A stretch of DNA of 5,162 bases from Hyella sp964606015 (GCA_964606015.1 CAZSEZ010000259.1:1-5162), one strand, 5' to 3'. Positions 1 to 5,162 are shown, counted from the first letter of the stretch. The notes: a model not told the origin generated them from the sequence alone. A program made the numbers and translations.

Positions 1-37
1 GAAAGAGTTTGTGTCTAATTTTACAGTCATCAAATAA

Positions 38-1288
38 TTAAGTATATTTTTGGAAAGCTAAAGTAACGTTGTGACCACCAAAACCGAAAGAATTGGACAG
101 TGCAACTTTTACTTCTAGCTCACGACTAGAGTTCGGGACATAATCGAGATCGCATGCTGGATCAGGATTTTGGAGATTGATTGTCGGTGGTACGCGATCA
201 TCAGCGATCGCCATCATGGTAGCTACTGCTTCAATACCGCCAGATCCACCTAATAGATGACCAGTCATGGACTTGGTAGAACTAATTGCAACTTCAAAGG
301 CTCTGTCTCCCAAAGCCTTCTTGATAGCTTTGGTTTCGGTAGAGTCATTGGCTGAAGTGCTAGTACCATGAGCGTTGATATAACTGACGCTTTCAGGAGT
401 TAGGTTTCCATCCTGGAGTGCCAACTCTATAGCTCTGGTTGCTCCCAGACCTTCTGGAACAGGGGATGTCATATGATAGGCATCGCAGGTCATCCCATAG
501 CCGACAATTTCGCCGTAAATTTTGGCACCTCTGGCTAGAGCGTGCTCTAACTCTTCGAGAATCAATATTCCTGAGCCTTCTCCCATGACAAAGCCATCAC
601 GGTCTACATCAAAGGGTCGGCTGGCATGCTGTGGGTCATCGTTACGAGTTGAAAGGGCCTTGGCCGAACAAAAACCAGCAAAAGACAGGGGAGTAATCGC
701 TGCTTCGGCACCACCACAAATCATGGCATCTGCGTAACCTCTCTGCACCAGGCGGAAAGCATCACCAATGGCATGAGAACCAGCAGCACAAGCAGTTACA
801 GTACAAGAGTTAGGGCCTTTGGCTCCAGTATGGATGGCCGTCAAACCCGCAGCCATATTAGCGATCATTGAAGGAATCGTAAAAGGACTGACTCTTCTAG
901 GACCTTTGGTTAAGAGGTTCTCTTTCTGGGTTTCCATCACTTGGATACCACCTACTCCCGTACCGATCAGTACGCCAATGTGGTCTGCATTAAGGTCATC
1001 AATCTTGAGTTGAGAATCTGCTAGAGCTTGCTTAGAAGTCGCGATCGCAAATTGGGAAAAGCGATCTATTCTCTTAGCTTCTTTTTTCTCAATGTAGTCG
1101 TGAGGATCGAACCCCTTGACCTCTGCTCCAATCTGACAAGCGTAATTAGAAGCATCAAACAAGGTTACTTTTCCTACGCCGTTACGCCCTGCTGTCAGAC
1201 CTTGCCAATAGTCTTGGAGATTATTACCAATGGGAGTGATCGAGCCTAAACCCGTTACAACTACCCGTTTGATTTCGCAGTTTGTCAT
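38..1288 (-). CDS. fabF: Beta-ketoacyl-[acyl-carrier-protein] synthase II (KAS II)
   Basis: This cytosolic condensing enzyme of type II fatty-acid synthesis joins malonyl-ACP to an acyl-ACP with loss of CO2 to give a beta-ketoacyl-ACP two carbons longer. The 416-residue length is usual for FabF. The thiolase fold shows the Cys-His-His triad: C167 in TVTACAAGS, H307 in NAHGTSTSAND and H344 in SMTGHLLGGSG, with conserved K339 just before the last His. The glycine-rich NSFGFGGHN (399-407) near the C-terminus is the family's gating-loop segment. I chose the ATG at 1288 because AGAGGG lies 4 nt upstream and the protein then starts MTNCEIKRVVVTGLG, as FabF proteins do. An upstream in-frame ATG at 1324 would add 12 residues unlike the family and is disfavoured. 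acpP lies 99 bp upstream on the same strand, so the two are probably co-transcribed. The C-terminal stop is inside the window. Identification is by recognised motifs; KAS II rather than KAS I is inferred from length and sequence character. Confidence 0.97.
   Translation of the reverse strand: MTNCEIKRVVVTGLGSITPIGNNLQDYWQGLTAGRNGVGKVTLFDASNYACQIGAEVKGFDPHDYIEKKEAKRIDRFSQFAIATSKQALADSQLKIDDLNADHIGVLIGTGVGGIQVMETQKENLLTKGPRRVSPFTIPSMIANMAAGLTAIHTGAKGPNSCTVTACAAGSHAIGDAFRLVQRGYADAMICGGAEAAITPLSFAGFCSAKALSTRNDDPQHASRPFDVDRDGFVMGEGSGILILEELEHALARGAKIYGEIVGYGMTCDAYHMTSPVPEGLGATRAIELALQDGNLTPESVSYINAHGTSTSANDSTETKAIKKALGDRAFEVAISSTKSMTGHLLGGSGGIEAVATMMAIADDRVPPTINLQNPDPACDLDYVPNSSRELEVKVALSNSFGFGGHNVTLAFQKYT
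204..211. repeat. HIP1 palindrome (GCGATCGC)
   Basis: An exact copy of the highly iterated palindrome of many cyanobacterial genomes, here within fabF. Supports the taxonomic assignment. Confidence 0.9.
1041..1048. repeat. HIP1 palindrome (GCGATCGC)
   Basis: A second exact HIP1 copy within fabF, in the 5' third of the gene. Confidence 0.9.
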
Positions 1289-1292
1289 GTTG

Positions 1293-1298
1293 CCCTCT
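1293..1298 (-). promoter_or_regulatory. Ribosome binding site of fabF
   Basis: On the minus strand AGAGGG precedes the ATG at 1288 with a 4-nt spacer (CAAC). It is the clearest Shine-Dalgarno match in the window and decides the fabF start in favour of 1288 over the upstream ATG at 1324. Confidence 0.7.
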
Positions 1299-1342
1299 AA
1301 CTTTCTCGTCCCAGAATGCTGCAATTTACTATGTGTAACCGA

Positions 1343-1371
1343 ACTATATTGACCCGAATATTGTGTTTAAA
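1343..1371 (-). promoter_or_regulatory. Possible secondary promoter between acpP and fabF
   Basis: On the minus strand TTTAAA (1371-1366) is followed after 17 nt by TATAGT (1348-1343), a fair sigma-70-type match. It would put a start near 1336, about 50 nt before fabF. AT-rich DNA yields such matches often, so this is only a candidate for a fabF-specific start beside the acpP promoter. No terminator-like hairpin is visible in the 99-bp gap (1289-1387), which fits read-through from acpP. Confidence 0.25.
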
Positions 1372-1387
1372 CCTAAATTTATTTCCT

Positions 1388-1627
1388 CTAAGCTGCGTTA
1401 GAAGAAATGTGTTCCACTGCCTTGCCTACGGTGTCAATTTGCTCTGCCACATCATCGGGAATTTCCAGATCAAACTTTTCTTCGAGAGCCATGACTAGCT
1501 CTACCGTATCGAGAGAATCGGCACCAAGATCGTTAGCAAAGCTTGCTTCTGCTGTTACTTTCTCAGGCTCAATGTCTAATTGTTCGATAACAATTTCTTT
1601 AACTGCTTCAAATATTTCAGAGTTCAT
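1388..1627 (-). CDS. acpP: Acyl carrier protein
   Basis: This small acidic cytosolic carrier holds acyl intermediates of fatty-acid synthesis as thioesters on a 4'-phosphopantetheine arm and delivers them to FabF and other enzymes. It has 79 residues, the usual size. The attachment motif DLGADSLDTVELVM (33-46) carries the modified serine S38. The helix II acidic face that partner enzymes recognise is present (D39, E43, E49, E50), followed by FDLEIPDDVAEQI. The start at 1627 gives MNSEIFEAVKEIV, typical of cyanobacterial ACPs. A weak GGAA sits 9 nt before the ATG on the minus strand. fabF follows on the same strand, and acpP-fabF is a common bacterial gene order. Transcription likely starts in the 1628-1943 intergenic region. 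The sequence shows no sign of a specialised polyketide ACP, and pairing with fabF supports the housekeeping role. Confidence 0.97.
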   Translation of the reverse strand: MNSEIFEAVKEIVIEQLDIEPEKVTAEASFANDLGADSLDTVELVMALEEKFDLEIPDDVAEQIDTVGKAVEHISSNAA

Positions 1628-1705
1628 ATTTTGGTTCCGCTAAATACCCCATAAATACTATGGAGAGGAAACGGGGCGGGTTAATTTGATCGCTTCCTAA
1701 AGGAC

Positions 1706-1733
1706 ATGATATTTTGCCACGAAATATCGGCAA
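1706..1733 (-). promoter_or_regulatory. Candidate acpP-fabF promoter with overlapping inverted repeat
   Basis: On the minus strand TTGCCG (1733-1728) is followed after 16 nt by TATCAT (1711-1706), 4/6 and 5/6 matches to sigma-70-type boxes. This places the transcript start near 1699 and leaves a leader of about 70 nt before acpP. A perfect 7-bp inverted repeat, GATATTT (1708-1714) and AAATATC (1722-1728) with a 7-nt centre, lies over the spacer and reaches into the -10 box. A second dyad, TTGCC (1714-1718) and GGCAA (1729-1733), is interleaved with it. This arrangement would suit a repressor operator. The boxes and repeats are seen directly; the function is inferred. Confidence 0.35.
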
Positions 1734-1744
1734 TCTTAATCTTA

Positions 1745-1809
1745 TCTGAAAGAGTGACACTTCAGAAAATGAGATGTGAACTCTTGATCAACTGGTCATC
1801 AGATGAGTT
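1745..1809. repeat. Cluster of inverted repeats in the divergent intergenic region
   Basis: The 316 bases between acpP and the peptidase gene (1628-1943) hold no gene I can support, but they are rich in dyads. TCTGAA (1745-1750) pairs with TTCAGA (1761-1766). Inside that pair, AGTG-A-CACT (1753-1761) is also symmetric. TTGATCAA (1784-1791) is a perfect 8-bp palindrome. AACTC (1779-1783) pairs with GAGTT (1805-1809), and the inner TGAT (1785-1788) with ATCA (1798-1801). No T-run follows any of these, so they do not look like terminators. Regulator binding or leader structure is possible. Confidence 0.4.
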
Positions 1810-1836
1810 AACCTCACAGATAAAATAGACTATGAT
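1808..1836 (+). promoter_or_regulatory. Candidate promoter of the Anbu peptidase gene
   Basis: TTAACC (1808-1813) and TATGAT (1831-1836) are separated by 17 nt, a good sigma-70-type layout with 4/6 and 5/6 matches. The expected start is near 1843, giving a leader of about 100 nt. A symmetric GTAC-N5-GTAC element (1844-1856) would overlap the start point. A later TTGACT (1870-1875) has no good -10 partner at proper spacing. Confidence 0.35.
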
Positions 1837-1943
1837 GCGTTGAGTACTAAATGTACCTTATGTATTGTTTTGACTTGGAGAGCTAATGTCAAGTTAATCA
1901 GTTAGATTCAACGACAAAGCTTATACTTAATAACCTTTTATAT

Positions 1944-2714
1944 ATGACTTATTGTTTGGGGATTATCAATCAGTTTGGAATTGTGATGGCCGCTGATTCT
2001 CGCACTAATGCGGGAGTAGACTATATTTCTCGCTACAAAAAATTATTTGATTTGACCCTACCTGATGAGAGAGTCTTAATTATTTGTACTTCTGGAAATT
2101 TATCGGTTTCCCAGGCTGTTTTAACTATTATTAATCGAGAAATTCAAACTGCTACTGAACCTAATCTACATACTCTAGATAATATGTACGATGTAGCGAA
2201 GTATATAGGTGATAAGAGTAGAGATATCCAAGAACAAAACCGTCCTTGGCTAGAAAAAGATGGTATTGATAGTGGTTGCCATTTTCTTTTGGGTGGTCAA
2301 ATTCAGGGAGAGCCTCCCCAACTTTACTTAATATATCCTCAGGGAAATTTCATTAGAGCTACCTCCGAAACGCCTTATTTACAGATTGGTGAGACTAAGT
2401 ATGGTAAACCGATTCTTGATCGGACGATTACTGATAAAACATCTCTAGAAGATATGGCAAAATGTGCGCTGCTATCGCTAGATTCCACCATGAAATCAAA
2501 CATTTCTGTGGGGCCTCCCATCGTTCTCAAGATGTATGAGACGGATAGTCTAGAGATTCGTCATACCTTAGAGCTTAAGATTGGGGCTCCCTACATTGCC
2601 AAGATTCGTAAACTCTGGGAAAAATCAGTGCGCCAAGCTTTTGAATCGATGCCTGATATTGAATGGGAACAGCCAGAGGTTGAGGAAAGCGAAGAAGATG
2701 TCTTATTAGAGTGA
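1944..2714 (+). CDS. Proteasome-type N-terminal threonine peptidase, Anbu family (COG3484)
   Basis: This is a predicted cytosolic Ntn-hydrolase related to HslV and proteasome beta subunits, the family called Anbu (ancestral beta subunit). It has 256 residues, close to the usual length. Removing the initiator Met would expose Thr2 as the nucleophile Thr1. In mature numbering the expected Asp17 (in ADSRTNAGVD) is present, and a lysine pair at 31-32 (RYKKLF) supplies the catalytic Lys. Other family signatures, in precursor numbering, are TSGNLSVSQ (49-57), GGQIQGEPPQLYLIYPQGN (117-135), PYLQIGETKYGKPILDR (144-160) and SLDSTMKSNISVGPPI (178-193). The tail 241-256 is strongly acidic (8 of 16 residues). 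The start is fixed because Thr must directly follow Met; no Shine-Dalgarno site is visible. Known Anbu proteins form rings or open helical assemblies, and their substrates are unclear. The partner genes often found beside Anbu elsewhere (alpha-E, transglutaminase-like, ATP-grasp) are absent here. Family membership is confident; activity and substrate are not known. Confidence 0.9.
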   Translation: MTYCLGIINQFGIVMAADSRTNAGVDYISRYKKLFDLTLPDERVLIICTSGNLSVSQAVLTIINREIQTATEPNLHTLDNMYDVAKYIGDKSRDIQEQNRPWLEKDGIDSGCHFLLGGQIQGEPPQLYLIYPQGNFIRATSETPYLQIGETKYGKPILDRTITDKTSLEDMAKCALLSLDSTMKSNISVGPPIVLKMYETDSLEIRHTLELKIGAPYIAKIRKLWEKSVRQAFESMPDIEWEQPEVEESEEDVLLE

Positions 2715-2908
2715 TTTTCTTCTTCATCTATTAAGTTGAGTTTATTACCGAAAATAATTGTCTTCGTTGTCGAACTATATAAGGATAAGGATTGAAATAT
2801 AAAGGGGATCGAGACTGAGCTATAGTATTCTCAAGAAAACAGATAAAGCACCTTGTAGGCTTGTTTCTGCTCTCAAGAATTTTGCATTTTTAGGACGATC
2901 TTTTTCCT
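2715..2908. repeat. Intergenic region with a 9-bp direct repeat upstream of the antiporter gene
   Basis: No gene is visible in this gap. TCTCAAGAA occurs at 2829-2837 and again at 2871-2879, 42 bp apart, close to four helical turns, which would suit two sites for one regulator. AAGGAT is tandemly repeated at 2781-2792. TATAGT (2821-2826) could be a -10 box, but I find no -35 match at normal spacing, so no promoter is claimed. No strong terminator follows the peptidase gene, so read-through into the antiporter gene is possible. Confidence 0.3.
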
Positions 2909-4000
2909 ATGGGTATAATCACCTTTGCTGTATTACTAGGCGGATTGGTGCTGTTGGTAATCGGTGCTGAGCTATTAGTCAGTGGGGCATCAAAGGTGGC
3001 TGCAATTTTAGGGATTTCTCCTTTAATTATTGGTTTGACCGTGGTGGCTTATGGTACTAGTGCCCCAGAAATGTCGGTTAGTATCATGTCTGGCTTTGCT
3101 GGTAGAGCTGATATTGCTGTAGGTAATGTAGTTGGAAGTAATATCCTCAATACCCTATTAATCTTGGGACTATCTTCTTTAGTTGCGCCTTTGATGGTTG
3201 CGAAGCAGATTGTTCGCTCTGATGTCCCTATTGTGATTGGCGTTTCACTTTTGCTTTATGTATTCGGGTTAGATGGCACTATTAGCAGGATCGATGGGAT
3301 TATCCTATTTACAGGTGCGATCGCATATACATTATCTCTGCTCTATCAAAGTCGTCGGCAAATCTGTAGTGAAGACGATGAGTTTGAGCAAGAGTATGGT
3401 TTTGATGGGAATAAATCTCTTAGTACTTGGCTGAAAAATATTGCTTTTATCTTGGCTGGTTCGGTAATGCTGGTCAAAGGTTCTGATTGGCTAGTAGACT
3501 CAGCAACTACAATTGCCAAGAGTTTCGGTGTGAGCGATCTCTTGATTGGCCTTACCATCGTGTCGTTTGGGACTTCTCTGCCAGAATTAGCAACTTCGAT
3601 TATGGCAAGTATCCGCGGTGAAAGAGATATTGCAGTGGGTAATGTTCTTGGTAGTAATATTTTTAATATCCTCGCGGTTTTAGGTGTCGCAGGAATTCTT
3701 GCTCCTCAAGGAGTAGCCGTTTCAGAGGCTGCTATCGAATTTAACATTCCTGTTGCGATCGCGGTCGCTTTTGCTTGTTTGCCAATTTTTGCTTCAGGAA
3801 ATCGGATTGACCGCTGGGAAGGCCTTTTATTTACCTTTTACTATTTGGCCTATACAACTTACTTGATTCTTGATGCTCTTAACCATGAAACTCTACCCAT
3901 CTACAGCAAAGTAATGTTGATGTTTGTTTTACCTCTGACGATTATTACTATAGTTACCGTTGCTGTGCAGGAGCGAAGATCTCGTAGAGGGAGAAACTGA
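2909..4000 (+). CDS. Calcium/sodium antiporter-type protein, CaCA superfamily (YrbG/NCX-like)
   Basis: This is a predicted inner-membrane cation exchanger that would expel Ca2+ in exchange for Na+ or H+. Its 363 residues form about ten hydrophobic segments in two homologous halves, the alpha-repeat design of this superfamily. Repeat 1 carries GTSAPE (49-54) and GNVVGSNILN (72-81). Repeat 2 carries GTSLPE (221-226) and GNVLGSNIFN (244-253). E54 and E226 are the expected ion-binding acids, with S51, S77, S223 and S249 nearby. A hydrophilic acidic loop (about 148-170, with EDDEFEQE) joins the halves, and the tail ends in a basic RRSRRGRN, suggesting a cytosolic C-terminus. The ATG at 2909 has only a distant AGGA 13 nt upstream; this start leaves a short N-terminus directly before the first membrane segment, as expected. 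It lies 194 bp after the Anbu gene on the same strand and converges with petH. Ion specificity and coupling ion cannot be read from the sequence. Confidence 0.92.
   Translation: MGIITFAVLLGGLVLLVIGAELLVSGASKVAAILGISPLIIGLTVVAYGTSAPEMSVSIMSGFAGRADIAVGNVVGSNILNTLLILGLSSLVAPLMVAKQIVRSDVPIVIGVSLLLYVFGLDGTISRIDGIILFTGAIAYTLSLLYQSRRQICSEDDEFEQEYGFDGNKSLSTWLKNIAFILAGSVMLVKGSDWLVDSATTIAKSFGVSDLLIGLTIVSFGTSLPELATSIMASIRGERDIAVGNVLGSNIFNILAVLGVAGILAPQGVAVSEAAIEFNIPVAIAVAFACLPIFASGNRIDRWEGLLFTFYYLAYTTYLILDALNHETLPIYSKVMLMFVLPLTIITIVTVAVQERRSRRGRN
3317..3324. repeat. HIP1 palindrome (GCGATCGC)
   Basis: An exact HIP1 copy within the antiporter gene, extended to the 10-bp palindrome TGCGATCGCA. Confidence 0.9.
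3755..3762. repeat. HIP1 palindrome (GCGATCGC)
   Basis: A second exact HIP1 copy within the antiporter gene, in the part coding for the membrane segment after repeat 2. Confidence 0.9.
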
Positions 4001-4019
4001 ATATTTCTATCGTTTTTTT
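3992..4019 (+). terminator. Weak candidate terminator after the antiporter gene
   Basis: AGAAA (3992-3996) can pair with TTTCT (4004-4008) across a 7-nt loop, and a run of seven T (4013-4019) follows 4 nt later. The stem is short, A/T-rich and overlaps the last codons of the gene, so it would be weak. The T-run in the right place is the main support. Confidence 0.3.
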
Positions 4020-4043
4020 ATATTCCAATCTCTATGCCAGAAC

Positions 4044-4073
4044 ATAAAAAATACGCCCACAATGTAGGCGTAT
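4044..4073 (-). terminator. Intrinsic terminator of petH
   Basis: On the minus strand a perfect 7-bp stem, ATACGCC (4073-4067) with GGCGTAT (4057-4051), encloses a 9-nt loop and runs straight into six T (4051-4046, the first shared with the stem base). It begins 55 nt past the petH stop codon. On the plus strand no comparable T-run follows the stem, so it is directional for petH rather than for the antiporter gene. Confidence 0.85.
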
Positions 4074-4128
4074 AGTAAGTTTTGAACCTTTAATAATTTA
4101 GTTGGCTCCTACGCGAGACTATCTGGGT

Positions 4129-5162
4129 CTAGTAAGTTTCAACGTGCCAACGGTGATCTTTCTTCATTTGCTTGCGGTAAGCAGTCCAATCAACATCGTG
4201 CTTGGCAGCAGCAGCACCCAAGGCTTCATCAATTCCGCCTTCCATACCTTTCAAGCCACAGATATAGGTATGAGTTTTAGGATTTTGCATTAGTTCCCAA
4301 AGTTCGTCTGCATGTTCAGCAATACGGTGCTGAATATACATTCTTCCGCCTTCTGAATTTTGCTGTTCGCGACTAATCGCATAGTCCATGCGGAAGTTGT
4401 CATTTTTGTTAGCCATCTCTTCTAACTGCTCTTTGTAGAGAATGTTAGCTGTTTTGGGGATACCAAAGAATAACCAAGCTTTTCCTTTGTAGTTGTAGTC
4501 AGGATTTTTATCTCCTTCTAGGAACATGCGCCATAGATAAGCTCGGAAAGGAGCAATACCAGTTCCTGTTGCAATCATGATAATGTTGGCATCTTCATCA
4601 TCAGGAAGTAACATTTCTTTCCCTACTGGGCCAGTAATAGAAACATCATCTCCTGGTTTTAGATTACACAAGAAACTAGAACAAACACCTTCTACATGTT
4701 CCCCAGTTTCGGGGTCGTCATATTCTAATTTGCGGACACATAGGGATACGGTGTTATCTTCTAAGTTGTCTCCATGACGAGTAGAAGCGATGGAGTAAAG
4801 TCTGAGCTTGTGAGGTTTACCAGCTTTGTCTTCTCCAGGAGGAACGATTCCAATACTTTGTCCTTCAACATACTTTAGTTGAGGATCACCACCAGATAAG
4901 TCAAAAGTCATGTGACGACAAGTACCAACACCGCCTTCATCAACTAGGTCATAGATTTCAGTGCATTTACCAACAAAAGGGTTTTTAGGACGGTATGTAT
5001 TGACTGGGACTTTTTTCTTTTTGGGTTTTGCTGTAGTCATTGGTTTCTTCGTAGTTGCTTCACTAACTGTGGTTGTTTCTACTGAAGAGCCATCGTTATT
5101 AAGAGCTTTAATGCTGACAATTTGACCGCCCAAGCGAGTGATGCGTCTCATCTCTTGCTGCA
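4129..5162 (-). CDS. petH: Ferredoxin-NADP+ reductase, 5' end cut by window edge
   Basis: This flavoenzyme passes electrons from photosystem I, via ferredoxin or flavodoxin, to NADP+ at the thylakoid. The frame stays open to the window edge: codons before the Met at 5151 read Gln-Gln-Glu, so that Met lies inside the gene. QQEMRRITRLGGQIVSIKAL matches the end of the CpcD-like phycobilisome-binding domain of cyanobacterial petH. Numbered from that Met, a Ser/Thr/Lys-rich linker (16-48) leads to the catalytic part: FAD motifs RLYS (117-120) and GVCSSFLCN (155-163), NADP+ motifs ATGTGIAPFR (194-203), AISREQQN (258-265), GGRMYIQHR (268-276) and ICGLKGMEGGID (297-308), and the terminal Tyr340 (HVETY) that stacks on the flavin in this family. 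An internal Met at 5040 may start a short isoform. An intrinsic terminator lies just downstream. The gene converges with the antiporter gene. The promoter and true start lie beyond the window. Confidence 0.97.
   Translation of the reverse strand, partial: QQEMRRITRLGGQIVSIKALNNDGSSVETTTVSEATTKKPMTTAKPKKKKVPVNTYRPKNPFVGKCTEIYDLVDEGGVGTCRHMTFDLSGGDPQLKYVEGQSIGIVPPGEDKAGKPHKLRLYSIASTRHGDNLEDNTVSLCVRKLEYDDPETGEHVEGVCSSFLCNLKPGDDVSITGPVGKEMLLPDDEDANIIMIATGTGIAPFRAYLWRMFLEGDKNPDYNYKGKAWLFFGIPKTANILYKEQLEEMANKNDNFRMDYAISREQQNSEGGRMYIQHRIAEHADELWELMQNPKTHTYICGLKGMEGGIDEALGAAAAKHDVDWTAYRKQMKKDHRWHVETY
5038..5040 (-). other. petH: Candidate internal translation start for the short FNR isoform (FNR-S)
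   Basis: This in-frame ATG (Met38 counted from the Met at 5151) opens MTTAKPKKKKVPVN, at the junction of the linker and the FAD domain. It corresponds in position and sequence to Met113 of Synechocystis PetH (…NKTMTTTPKEKK…, recalled), where the short isoform lacking the phycobilisome-binding domain begins. The product would have 303 residues. Only a purine-rich stretch (GAAGAAACC) precedes it, with no strong Shine-Dalgarno site. Its use here is inferred from the homologue. Confidence 0.5.

Noticed and set aside
1028..1249. Open frame of 73 codons on the plus strand opposite the 5' part of fabF; similar ones at 522-737 and 819-1013
   Set aside because: They lie antisense to a strongly conserved gene, match no family I know and have no supporting start context. 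They are by-products of fabF codon usage.
1289..1324. N-terminal extension of fabF by 12 codons from the ATG at 1324
   Set aside because: The extra residues do not resemble FabF N-termini, and a clear Shine-Dalgarno site serves the ATG at 1288.
1365..1372. GTTTAAAC palindrome between acpP and fabF as an operator
   Set aside because: An 8-bp AT-rich palindrome is common by chance, and nothing else near it suggests a binding site.
1407..1643. Open frame of 78 codons on the plus strand covering almost all of acpP
   Set aside because: It is the antisense shadow of acpP, rich in Ser/Thr without domain character.
4102..4293. Open frame of 63 codons on the plus strand over the 3' end of petH
   Set aside because: Antisense to conserved FNR C-terminal sequence; hydrophobic by chance and with no recognisable product.
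5011..5022. A-rich run (A5-G-A6 on the coding strand) in petH as a frameshift or slippage site
   Set aside because: The phase does not fit the X-XXY-YYZ slippery pattern, and the run simply encodes the lysine-rich linker in a frame that stays open to the stop.
5149..5151. ATG at 5151 as the start of petH
   Set aside because: Codons upstream remain open and encode Gln-Gln-Glu, continuing the known CpcD-like domain ending (…QEMRRITR…). This Met is internal.

Overview
The window looks like cyanobacterial chromosome. The evidence is a ferredoxin-NADP+ reductase of the petH type whose reading frame continues upstream into a linker like that of the phycobilisome-bound enzyme, four copies of the HIP1 palindrome GCGATCGC, AT-rich intergenic DNA, and few Shine-Dalgarno sites. 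The genus cannot be fixed from this sequence. All five genes are recognisable families. I see no insertion sequence, CRISPR array, prophage gene, tRNA or rRNA.

Layout, left to right. (1) 38-1288 and 1388-1627, both on the minus strand: fabF (beta-ketoacyl-ACP synthase II) and, upstream of it, acpP (acyl carrier protein). They form a compact type II fatty-acid synthesis pair transcribed leftward, 99 bp apart. (2) 1628-1943: a 316-bp divergent intergenic region. It holds several inverted repeats, a plausible leftward promoter for acpP and a plausible rightward promoter for the next gene. (3) 1944-2714, plus strand: a proteasome-type N-terminal-threonine peptidase of the Anbu family (COG3484). 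(4) 2715-2908: an intergenic stretch with a 9-bp direct repeat. (5) 2909-4000, plus strand: a Ca2+/Na+ antiporter-type membrane protein (CaCA superfamily) with two inverted-topology alpha repeats. (6) 4001-4128: a convergent gap with a clear intrinsic terminator for the minus-strand gene to its right. (7) 4129-5162, minus strand: petH, cut at its 5' end by the window edge.

How the genes work together. AcpP carries the growing acyl chain that FabF elongates, so those two belong to one pathway. FNR makes the NADPH that fatty-acid synthesis and carbon fixation consume, but it is a separate transcription unit. The Anbu peptidase and the antiporter appear to be single-gene units with no obvious functional partner here. 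The points most worth a second look are the conserved internal Met of petH that could produce a short FNR isoform, the solitary Anbu gene, and the dyad-rich acpP/Anbu intergenic region. I found no convincing undescribed multi-gene system.
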